DNA of 8,823 bases. Source: Mariprofundaceae bacterium. Lineage in GTDB: Bacteria; Pseudomonadota; Zetaproteobacteria; Mariprofundales; Mariprofundaceae. Under the pieces are notes generated by a model that was given only the letters and a program-made list of their open reading frames with translations, did no database searches and was not told the origin of the DNA. Numbering within the stretch: position 1 is the stretch's first letter; every line of letters starts with the position of its first letter. Made by a program: the position numbers and the translations under genes. Positions 1-5,253 of this stretch are shown in pieces. The stretch is from NCBI GenBank assembly GCA_027035825.1, contig JALVTX010000113.1:1-8823 (forward strand), given 5' to 3'.

Positions 1-149
1 AAATCCGAGTGACATGCCCGAGGTGCCAGCACATCTTCGAATCGGAGAAGCAGGACATCTACGAGTGCCCGAAATGCGGCACCAGCATCCGGCAAAAGAA
101 GAAGCAATCGGACGAGGACTTCGACAAAACGCAAATCTTCACCCGCTGA
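1..149 (+). CDS. Zinc-ribbon protein, 3' end only
   Basis: Reading frame 3 is open from the window edge to a TGA at 147-149 and encodes about 48 residues. It holds two Cys pairs, CPRC and CPKC, 13 residues apart, the second followed by Gly. This is the layout of a small structural zinc ribbon that binds one zinc ion through four cysteines. After the ribbon comes a Lys-rich stretch (RQKKK) and an acidic tail ending in QIFTR. The true start is probably just upstream of the window; a GTG at 9 lies in frame but has almost no visible leader. The protein could be a very short stand-alone zinc ribbon or the C-terminus of a longer one. Function unknown; nucleic-acid or protein binding is only a guess from the fold. 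Its stop is 4 bp from the stop of the convergent membrane-protein gene. Confidence 0.6.
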   Translation, partial: IRVTCPRCQHIFESEKQDIYECPKCGTSIRQKKKQSDEDFDKTQIFTR

Positions 150-153
150 CGCC

Positions 154-489
154 TCATTCCGCGCCCTTGCCTCCCGCATTCTTGAAATGGCCGGGAACGA
201 GCCGGCCGGACGCATCCAGGTGCGCCGGCACGTACTCGCGCCCGGGGGCGTTGTCCTGATGCAGACGATGCCAGACCAGCGCCGCCGCGACGAGCCCGAC
301 CAGCACGGCCAGCGCCACGAAGGCGCGGGACGGCGGCCCGGGACGCGCGGGCGTCACGTCAATCACGTCCGGCTCCGGATTGCGGCGCAGGGCCAGCCAC
401 AACCGCAACCACAGCCCCAGATGCCGCAACAGGAACAGGGCGAACATCGGCCCCAGAAAGAACAGCGCCGTGATAAGCAGTTGCCTCAT
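154..489 (-). CDS. Small two-helix membrane protein, DUF6111-like
   Basis: 111 residues. The N-terminus is a hydrophobic helix (about residues 3-21), followed by a basic stretch with an LWLRLWLALRR segment and a Pro-rich linker. A second hydrophobic helix lies at about 55-72, and the soluble tail carries YVPAHLD and LVPGHF. The tail resembles, from memory, the YVPP...IVPGH ending of DUF6111 proteins, best known from alphaproteobacteria; this assignment is tentative. The ATG overlaps the stop of the DUF1841 gene as ATGA (486-489), so it is the last gene of the minus-strand cluster and probably translated by coupling. Function unknown; likely an inner-membrane protein. Confidence 0.75.
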   Translation of the reverse strand: MRQLLITALFFLGPMFALFLLRHLGLWLRLWLALRRNPEPDVIDVTPARPGPPSRAFVALAVLVGLVAAALVWHRLHQDNAPGREYVPAHLDASGRLVPGHFKNAGGKGAE

Positions 490-947
490 GCGCGCATCAG
501 CTCCCTGAGGCGCAGCACGTAGGCCGCAACATCCGGCTGCCCGCCCGCGCGCTGGGCGTAATACACCGTCTCGGCCAGCACCTCCAGCAAACGATGCAGC
601 GCCGCATGCCGATCCATGCGCCGCCGCGTCATCAGATGCTCCAGCGCCCGCGCCGCTTCCGGCGGCTGGTGGATGGCAATCTGCTCCTCCAGCGCCAGAT
701 GCAGCGACAGGTGCAAATACGGATTCATCCCGTCATCCACGTGGAAGTCCCGATCCAGGAACTCCTCGCGATCGTCGAACAGGTGATGATACTCGGGATG
801 CATCGCGATCACGCGGGCGATGCGCACCTCCAGCGCGTTCAGCGGCAAGTCCTCGCGGTGCTTGCGCCAGGCCTCCCAGAACACCTCGCGATGGGCGCGA
901 AGCCGCGCCCGATCCGGCGACGAGTCGCCCGTTGTCCGCTTGCTCAT
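486..947 (-). CDS. DUF1841 family protein
   Basis: 153 residues, the usual length of DUF1841 proteins, which are conserved in beta- and gammaproteobacteria and have no known biochemical role. Family-like segments are visible in order: FWEAWRKHREDLPLNALE (about 23-40), IAMHPEYHHLFDD (47-59), FLDRDF (63-68), NPYLHLSLHLALEEQI (75-90), and the C-terminal LAETVYYAQRAG (134-145). The many His residues (MHPEYHH, HLSLHL) could bind a metal, but this is inference. The start is the ATG at 945-947, which overlaps the TGA of the amidase gene as ATGA; GGGAG lies about 8 nt upstream. The same frame stays open upstream to 1550, but that extension is inside the amidase gene in another frame and is not coding. 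The protein looks cytosolic, with no signal peptide or membrane helix. Confidence 0.9.
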   Translation of the reverse strand: MSKRTTGDSSPDRARLRAHREVFWEAWRKHREDLPLNALEVRIARVIAMHPEYHHLFDDREEFLDRDFHVDDGMNPYLHLSLHLALEEQIAIHQPPEAARALEHLMTRRRMDRHAALHRLLEVLAETVYYAQRAGGQPDVAAYVLRLRELMRA

Positions 948-1783
948 GCCGCTCTCCCGTCCAGGCGCCGGTGCGTCAGCGCGGGCAGCCGTTCGCGCAC
1001 GCGCGCAAGCTCGGCGCGGTCGAGATCGGCGACGAGCACGCCCTCGCCTTGCTCGCGGCAGCCCAGCACCCGCCCCCAGGGATCCACGATCATCGAATGC
1101 CCCCATGTCCGCCGGCCGCCCGGGTGCTCGCCGGACTGCGCCGCCGCCAGCACATAGCACTGGTTCTCGATGGCCCGCGCGCGCAGCAGCACCTCCCAGT
1201 GGGCGCGGCCGGTCGGCACGGTGAACGCCGCCACCACGCTGATGATCTCCACCCCCGCATGGGCGCGGTAGAACTCGGGAAAGCGCAGGTCGTAGCAGAT
1301 GGACATCCCCACGCGCCAGCCATCCAGCGTGACCGCCACGGGCTGCTGGCCGGGCACGGTGCTGGCCGACTCGCGCCAGGTCTCGCCCGGCAAGTCCACG
1401 TCGAACAGGTGCATCTTGTCGTAGATGGCCGCGAGCCGACCGTCGCGTTCCACCGCCGGGCAGGCGTTGCGCACGCGGGCATCCCCGTCGCCGGCCAGGG
1501 GAACGCCGCCTCCGATTACGGCCATGTCCAGCGCCCGCGCCGTCTCGCAAAGAAAACGCAGGATGCGCGAATCCGCCTCGGGCTCGGCCACCCGCCGACG
1601 CGCGTCTTCCTCCGCGCCCATGAATGGAAAGTTTTCCGGCAGCAGGGCCAGCCGCGCCCCGGCCCGGGCCGCCTGCGCCAGCAACGCGCGGGCGCGCGCG
1701 AGGTTCGTTTCCAGGTCATCGCCCGAGCACATCTGGATGACGGCCGCGCGCAGCCCCTCTCCCGGCGCCGCCGGGCCGCTCAT
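944..1783 (-). CDS. Carbon-nitrogen hydrolase, Nit1/deaminated glutathione amidase type
   Basis: 279 residues, typical for the nitrilase superfamily Nit branch. The catalytic triad is visible: Glu50 in LLPENF, Lys123 in YDKMHLFD and Cys163 in SICYDLRFPE. The YDKMHLFDVD and RRTWGHSMIVDPWG (224-237) segments are characteristic of the Nit1/NitB/YbeM group, whose characterised members hydrolyse deaminated glutathione, a by-product of transaminases, to 2-oxoglutarate and cysteinylglycine. Substrate here is inferred from family only; other omega-amidase-like substrates are possible. Start ATG at 1781-1783 is preceded by GGAGGAG a few bases upstream and overlaps the stop of the protease gene as ATGA. 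The stop overlaps the DUF1841 start in the same way. Cytosolic. In beta- and gammaproteobacteria this family commonly sits in conserved housekeeping clusters. Confidence 0.93.
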   Translation of the reverse strand: MSGPAAPGEGLRAAVIQMCSGDDLETNLARARALLAQAARAGARLALLPENFPFMGAEEDARRRVAEPEADSRILRFLCETARALDMAVIGGGVPLAGDGDARVRNACPAVERDGRLAAIYDKMHLFDVDLPGETWRESASTVPGQQPVAVTLDGWRVGMSICYDLRFPEFYRAHAGVEIISVVAAFTVPTGRAHWEVLLRARAIENQCYVLAAAQSGEHPGGRRTWGHSMIVDPWGRVLGCREQGEGVLVADLDRAELARVRERLPALTHRRLDGRAA

Positions 1784-2418
1784 TTCTCCTCCAGCAGCAG
1801 GACTCGATGCTCGCGATCCACCTTCATCACGAAGCGTCCCAGCACGTTCATGCCCAACAGCCCCGTCCGGCCGTCCCCGCCCACGTCCTGCACCGCGGCG
1901 CGCACATCCCGCACGACCAGGTCGCCCACGCGCAGGCGGGCAAGGCGCACCAGCGGCGCGCGCACCTCGCCGTTCGCCGTCTGCATGCGAATCCTCGGCG
2001 CATGGAGCACATCCAGCCCCGCCTGCCGCGCCACGGCCGGCGGAATCACCACGATGCTGGCCCCGGTATCCACGATGAAGCGCAAGCGCACGCCATCGGC
2101 CTCGCCCGCGACAAGCATGCCGCCGCCTGCCTCCTCGAAGGGAATCCGACGCATTGAGCGTTCGAGATTGTAATCGGGATTGGCGATGGCGCTGGCCGCG
2201 CCGAGCCGCTGCCGCCTAGCGCCCGGCGCGGGCACGTCGGAGAAATGCACGCGACCCGCGGCATCCGTCCAGCGATACACCCCCGCCGCGGCCATGCCCG
2301 CGCTTGTCGCCAGCATCGCGCCGCCAGCCAGCGCCAGGGCCAAGGCGAGCCCCGCGATTTGCAGCGGATATTCAGGCAAAGCGCCCGATGCCCAGGATGG
2401 CGCCGACATTGGCGTCAT
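1780..2418 (-). CDS. DUF4124 and retropepsin-like aspartic protease fusion, exported
   Basis: Up to 212 residues. A hydrophobic Ala/Leu-rich segment at about 19-46 looks like a signal peptide or membrane anchor. It leads into a DUF4124 motif, VYRWTDAAGRVHFSDVP (47-63), and then a retropepsin-like domain. The domain has the active-site FIVDTGAS (114-121, Asp117) and the second conserved motif GLLGMNVLGRF (186-196). Single-domain retropepsins of this type act as dimers; proteolysis is expected but the substrate is unknown. Location is probably periplasmic or membrane-anchored. The start is uncertain. ATGs at 2418 and 2409 overlap the DUF4438 gene by 47 and 38 bp and lack a Shine-Dalgarno site; a TTG at 2379 would cut the overlap to 8 bp and place the hydrophobic segment closer to the N-terminus. 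The stop overlaps the amidase start as ATGA. Confidence 0.85.
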   Translation of the reverse strand: MTPMSAPSWASGALPEYPLQIAGLALALALAGGAMLATSAGMAAAGVYRWTDAAGRVHFSDVPAPGARRQRLGAASAIANPDYNLERSMRRIPFEEAGGGMLVAGEADGVRLRFIVDTGASIVVIPPAVARQAGLDVLHAPRIRMQTANGEVRAPLVRLARLRVGDLVVRDVRAAVQDVGGDGRTGLLGMNVLGRFVMKVDREHRVLLLEEK

Positions 2419-3253
2419 CGGCCAGCTTCGGAACCAGCTTGCCGCCGGTGGCGCTCATCAGCGTCATCATGCCCGGGCCGTGGCCGGCCAGCGGAGAATC
2501 CGAGTGAATCACCACCCCGATGGTCACCGAGCCCTTGCGGTAGGTGCGGCCATAGCGGTTGTCATGGTCGAGCACGGCCACGAAATCGCCGAACCGCAGC
2601 CGGTCGAGCCCGTATTCGCGCACCGTCTCCTCGTCGTGGCAGAGGATGTCGTAATCCCCGGTCGTCACCGACAGCGCCCCGATGCCCGAACCCATTGCGT
2701 GCCCCGGCACGATGACATGCACGGGCACCTCGATGCGCCCGTCCGCCAGCTCGCGCAGGCCCCATCCCTCGAGGACGTCGGGATCGAGGTTGTAGATGTG
2801 CACCTCGGGATGATCCACCAGCCGCAGCCCCTGGCCGACGGCGCGCACGAGGAACTTGTCGTCGCAGGTCAGGCGCTCCAGCACCTCGTCCGGGAACTGG
2901 AGCATCAGGTGCTCCACCCCGCCGTGATGTCCCAACACGCGGCCGCGCTCGCCCCTGGCCTCGCCGGAAATCACCCGCACCTCGTTGCCGCAGCAGGACA
3001 GGAACTGGAACCCCGCCTCGCACTTGCGGTTCTTGTGCGTGAACGTAGCCGACACGCCGGGCTCGATGTGCTCGCCGGCCCAGCCGAACACCGAGTCGCC
3101 GACCTTGACGTTGTAAGTGATGCCGCCGGTGGACGGCCAGGCGATGATCTCGCCCGCCGATCCCACCTCGAAGGGCGCCCACTGGTGCGCCGGCGCCACC
3201 GCGCCCTGCACGGCGGTCATCACCAGTTGCTCGCGATTGGTCTTCAGGCTCAT
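2372..3253 (-). CDS. DUF4438 domain-containing protein
   Basis: 293 residues, the size usual for DUF4438 proteins, known from Thermotoga, clostridia and scattered other bacteria; I recall no established function. Recognisable family segments are LVMTAVQGAVAPA (10-22), GGITYNVKVGDSVFGWAGEH (43-62), then EPGVS, GRVLGHHGGVEHLM (104-117), and VVIHSDSPLAGHGPGMMTL (247-265). The conserved His and Asp residues in the last two motifs, plus Cys78, Cys87 and Cys88, could form a metal or active site, but this is inference. No signal peptide or membrane helix, so cytosolic. Start ATG at 3251-3253 follows GGAG by about 7 nt and overlaps the trmB stop as ATGA (3250-3253), so it should be translationally coupled to trmB. 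Family call is confident; role is not known. Confidence 0.9.
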   Translation of the reverse strand: MSLKTNREQLVMTAVQGAVAPAHQWAPFEVGSAGEIIAWPSTGGITYNVKVGDSVFGWAGEHIEPGVSATFTHKNRKCEAGFQFLSCCGNEVRVISGEARGERGRVLGHHGGVEHLMLQFPDEVLERLTCDDKFLVRAVGQGLRLVDHPEVHIYNLDPDVLEGWGLRELADGRIEVPVHVIVPGHAMGSGIGALSVTTGDYDILCHDEETVREYGLDRLRFGDFVAVLDHDNRYGRTYRKGSVTIGVVIHSDSPLAGHGPGMMTLMSATGGKLVPKLADDANVGAILGIGRFA

Positions 3254-3951
3254 GTCGCATCTCCATGTCCGGTCTTCACGTAGTGCAGGAACAGGCTCTC
3301 GCGGCCTTCGCGCAGGCCGCGCTGCTCGAACTTGGTCAGCGGCCGCTCGGGCTCGCGCGGCGCAAACCGGCCGCGGCCGGCCACGTTCGCCAGTCCCGGC
3401 GTCGCATCCAGGATGTCCCGCATCCACTCGGCCAGGTCGGGCTTGTCCGTGGCCAGCTTCAGAAAGCCGCCCTCCTCCAGCCGCGAGACGAGCAGGCGCG
3501 CAAAATCCTTCTGGATCAGCCGCCGCTTGTGGTGCCTCGCCTTCGGCCACGGATCGGGATGGTTGATATAGACGCCATGCAGCTCGCCCTCGCCGACCTG
3601 ATGGGCCAGCACGTACTGCGCCGGCAACTGCGAGATGCGGCAACGCTCGATGACGCCCGCATCCTCCAGCCGCGCCACCGCCTTGGCCACGCCCGGCAGG
3701 TAGATTTCCACGCCGAGAAACGCCCACTCGGGATGCGCCCGAGCCAGATGGGCGAGAAACTCGCCATTGCCGAACCCGATTTCCATCACCACCGGCATCC
3801 CGGCCGGAAGGCCGGCATCCGCCAGGCGCGCCTCGCGCGGCAGGCCGATCACGGGCAGCCAGCGCTTCAGCCGCGCCGCCTGCCCCTTGGTGACAAAGCC
3901 GTTCTTGCGGCCATAGGTGCGCATCTCCCGTTGCAGGAGCCGCTGCCGCAC
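3250..3951 (-). CDS. trmB: tRNA (guanine-N7)-methyltransferase TrmB
   Basis: Methylates N7 of G46 in the variable loop of tRNAs, using S-adenosylmethionine. With the GTG at 3951 the product is 233 residues, near the 239 of E. coli TrmB. Visible parts are the N-terminal RTYGRKNGFVTKGQ (11-24), matching the IRSFVRRxGRxTKGQ signature, and SAM motif I EIGFGNGEFL (57-66). The catalytic-region NHPDPWPKARHHKRR follows (130-144), then ATDKPDLAEWM and the tRNA-contact motif TKFEQRG (206-212). The start is not fixed. ATG 3924 would give 224 residues but begins inside the conserved N-terminal segment, and its GGGAG abuts the ATG. GTG 3951 has a weak GGAC about 7 nt upstream; GTG 3969 would give 239 residues. 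The gene follows the DJ-1-like gene closely and its stop overlaps the DUF4438 start. Confidence 0.95.
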   Translation of the reverse strand: MRQRLLQREMRTYGRKNGFVTKGQAARLKRWLPVIGLPREARLADAGLPAGMPVVMEIGFGNGEFLAHLARAHPEWAFLGVEIYLPGVAKAVARLEDAGVIERCRISQLPAQYVLAHQVGEGELHGVYINHPDPWPKARHHKRRLIQKDFARLLVSRLEEGGFLKLATDKPDLAEWMRDILDATPGLANVAGRGRFAPREPERPLTKFEQRGLREGRESLFLHYVKTGHGDAT

Positions 3952-3989
3952 GTCGCTGTCCAGTCGCACCGGTCGAGCGCTTCGCGCCG

Positions 3990-4544
3990 TCAGGCCACGA
4001 TCTCGCGGCGAACGGCCGCCGCCGCCGCCTCGCCGCACAGGCGCGCCACCAGTCGCAGCGCGAAGGCGATCGCCGTGCCGGGACCGCGGCTCGTGGTCAG
4101 CACGTCGTCCTCGACCACGTCCTCGTCCACGTAAACGGACGCCGGCGCCAGCTTCTCCATCTCCTCGCGGCACGAGGGATAGGAGGTCACGCGCCGCCCG
4201 TCGGCGAGGCCATAGGCGGCCAGCGCCGTCGGCGCGGCGCAGATGGCGGCCACGGACTTGCGCGCCCGCATCAGCCGCTCCACCACCTTCCGCACAGCGG
4301 GATTGTCGCGCAGGATGTGCGCGTTCGGCAGGCCGCCCGGCAACACCACCATGTCCCAGTCCTCATCGGCCACGTCATTCAGCGCCGCATCCGCCATGAT
4401 GGTCACGCCCGAGCGGCCGGTCACCGGCTGACCGTCGAGACTGGCCAGCACCACCTCCACGCCGGCCCGCCGCAGGATGTCCACCACGGCCAGGCATTCG
4501 ATTTCCTCCACGCCCTCGGCAAAGGGCACCAGCACTCGCGCCAT
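3990..4544 (-). CDS. DJ-1/PfpI family protein, YajL/DJ-1 branch
   Basis: 184 residues, close to human DJ-1 (189) and E. coli YajL. The nucleophile elbow AAICAAPTAL carries Cys102, the conserved oxidisable cysteine. Glu16 in EGVEEIE matches the Glu (DJ-1 E18) that lowers the Cys pKa. VVLPGG (66-71) and the TSRGPGTAIAFAL segment (151-163) are also typical of the DJ-1/YajL branch rather than of intracellular PfpI proteases. Members are linked to oxidative-stress resistance, glyoxalase activity and disputed protein deglycase activity; which applies here cannot be told. Cytosolic. Translation should be strong, because AAGGAGGTGA, a full anti-16S match, lies just upstream of the ATG at 4542-4544. 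Only 41 bp separate it from the preceding coiled-coil gene, so the two may be cotranscribed. Confidence 0.95.
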   Translation of the reverse strand: MARVLVPFAEGVEEIECLAVVDILRRAGVEVVLASLDGQPVTGRSGVTIMADAALNDVADEDWDMVVLPGGLPNAHILRDNPAVRKVVERLMRARKSVAAICAAPTALAAYGLADGRRVTSYPSCREEMEKLAPASVYVDEDVVEDDVLTTSRGPGTAIAFALRLVARLCGEAAAAAVRREIVA

Positions 4545-4547
4545 GCG

Positions 4548-4557
4548 TCACCTCCTT
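4548..4557 (-). promoter_or_regulatory. Near-perfect Shine-Dalgarno site of the DJ-1-like gene
   Basis: On the minus strand this reads AAGGAGGTGA, complementary over its whole length to the 3' end of 16S rRNA, and ends 3 nt before the ATG. It fixes the start of the DJ-1-like gene and is the strongest ribosome site in the window. It suggests that this protein is made in quantity or is initiated independently of the upstream gene. Confidence 0.85.
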
Positions 4558-4569
4558 GATACTGTTTTT

Positions 4570-4599
4570 ATAAACGATCGGTGGATCAGGCGGCCTCAA
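4570..4599 (-). promoter_or_regulatory. Weak candidate sigma70 promoter before the DJ-1-like gene
   Basis: The sequence around 4558-4580 is the most AT-rich patch in an otherwise GC-rich region. On the minus strand TTGAGG (4594-4599) stands 18 bp before TTTATA (4570-4575), which matches the consensus hexamers at 4 and 3 positions. A TATAAA in the same patch would have a spacer of 21 bp, which is too long. It could give the DJ-1-like gene and the genes after it an internal promoter. This is base-pattern evidence only. Confidence 0.2.
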
Positions 4600-4870
4600 C
4601 CCACGCCCAGCGTCTTCTCCAGCCGTTCCAGCCGCGACCGGGAGCTTCCACCTCCTGTTCCAGGCGCTGGATTCGCTGATCCAGCTCGGCATAGGAGAAG
4701 CGGACAAGCGATTTCACCTCCCCGAATTCCCGCCGAACCTCGTCACGAAACGCCTCCGCCTGACGGCGCAGCACATCATGGCCTTCGGCCACGACGGCAA
4801 GCTTGCTCTCAATCTGTTCGGCCACCACGTCGAAATGTCGCATGATCTCGCGCATCTGCTCGTCATTCAT
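4586..4870 (-). CDS. Small coiled-coil protein, probably frameshifted near its C-terminus
   Basis: 94 residues as read. The ATG at 4868-4870 has GAGGAGG about 8 nt upstream; the same frame extends further upstream to 4951, but that stretch has no such site. The protein is almost entirely charged and amphipathic helix, with heptad-like hydrophobic spacing through VKSLVRFSYAELDQRIQRL. At about residue 75, after LEQEVEA, it turns abruptly into the Trp/Arg/Gly-rich tail PGRGWNGWRRRWAWVEAA. Restoring one base within 4638-4645 would instead continue the heptads as RSRLERLEKTLGVG and stop at the TGA at 4596-4598. I read this as a one-base deletion in the genome or an assembly error. Function unknown; cytosolic. 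It is the first gene of the minus-strand cluster and divergent from the small membrane-protein gene. Confidence 0.75.
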   Translation of the reverse strand: MNDEQMREIMRHFDVVAEQIESKLAVVAEGHDVLRRQAEAFRDEVRREFGEVKSLVRFSYAELDQRIQRLEQEVEAPGRGWNGWRRRWAWVEAA

Positions 4871-4914
4871 GCCCGCGCCTCCTCGTCCATCCAGCCCGTT
4901 TTGCGACGCATTCG

Positions 4915-4943
4915 AATATGCCCGCCCGCGCCGTCTTGGGCAA
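4915..4943 (-). promoter_or_regulatory. Candidate promoter of the minus-strand cluster
   Basis: Minus strand: TTGCCC (4938-4943), a 17-bp spacer, then CATATT (4915-4920), which matches 4 of 6 bases of the -10 consensus. It lies about 45 bp upstream of the coiled-coil gene start. The -35 box is the same 8-bp near-palindrome used by the candidate promoter on the other strand. Pattern evidence only. Confidence 0.3.
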
Positions 4944-4964
4944 GGGCGCATTGTGGGCTATCCT
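4936..4964 (+). promoter_or_regulatory. Candidate promoter of the small membrane-protein gene
   Basis: Plus strand: TTGGGC (4936-4941), a 17-bp spacer, then TATCCT (4959-4964), matching 3 and 4 positions of the sigma70 hexamers at ideal spacing. It lies about 38 bp before the ATG at 5002. It shares its -35 region with the candidate promoter on the minus strand, so the two would compete. Pattern evidence only. Confidence 0.3.
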
Positions 4965-5001
4965 GCGCCGCAACGACGCGCCCGCCGCGGGGAGGAAGCT
5001 C

Positions 5002-5253
5002 ATGCTGTTCGGCAAGCCGAAGAAACCGGTCACCAAGGCCATCTGGATGACGCTGGTCAAACGCTGGAGCGTGGTCTGCGCCGCGGGTTTCGCGATCGCC
5101 GGCGCCATGCTCTACTTCACCCATGGCGCCAAACCCGGTCAGTATCCCATCTGGATGGAGCTGGTCTATATCGGCGGATCGCTCCTGGCCGGGCTTGGCA
5201 TGTTCGGCATCGTGCTCAACCTGATCTTCCACCTGATTCACCGGGATCGCTGA
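5002..5253 (+). CDS. Small two-helix membrane protein of unknown function
   Basis: 83 residues. The ATG at 5002 is preceded by GGAGG at 7 nt spacing, which decides the start; the in-frame upstream extension from 4918 has no such site. The N-terminus is short and basic (GKPKKPVTK), followed by a first membrane helix at about 22-40. A short loop containing HGAKPGQYPIW is followed by a second helix at about 53-78 and a basic end, HRDR. By the positive-inside rule both ends should be cytoplasmic, with the loop in the periplasm. I recognise no family. It stands alone on the plus strand, divergent from the coiled-coil gene, and its last 38 bp overlap the 3' end of the convergent glycosyl transferase gene, leaving no room for a conventional terminator between them. 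Confidence 0.8.
   Translation: MLFGKPKKPVTKAIWMTLVKRWSVVCAAGFAIAGAMLYFTHGAKPGQYPIWMELVYIGGSLLAGLGMFGIVLNLIFHLIHRDR

Noticed and set aside
390..425. Repeated CAGCCACAACCGCAACC-like units suggesting a tandem repeat
   Set aside because: Explained by the repeated Leu-Trp-Leu-Arg codons of the minus-strand membrane protein; only about two imperfect units are present.
932..3283. Long plus-strand open frames (932-2173 and 2180-3283) opposite the amidase, protease and DUF4438 genes
   Set aside because: Compositionally biased Arg/Ala/His-rich translations with no recognisable domains; the minus-strand genes in the same DNA are well supported by motifs.
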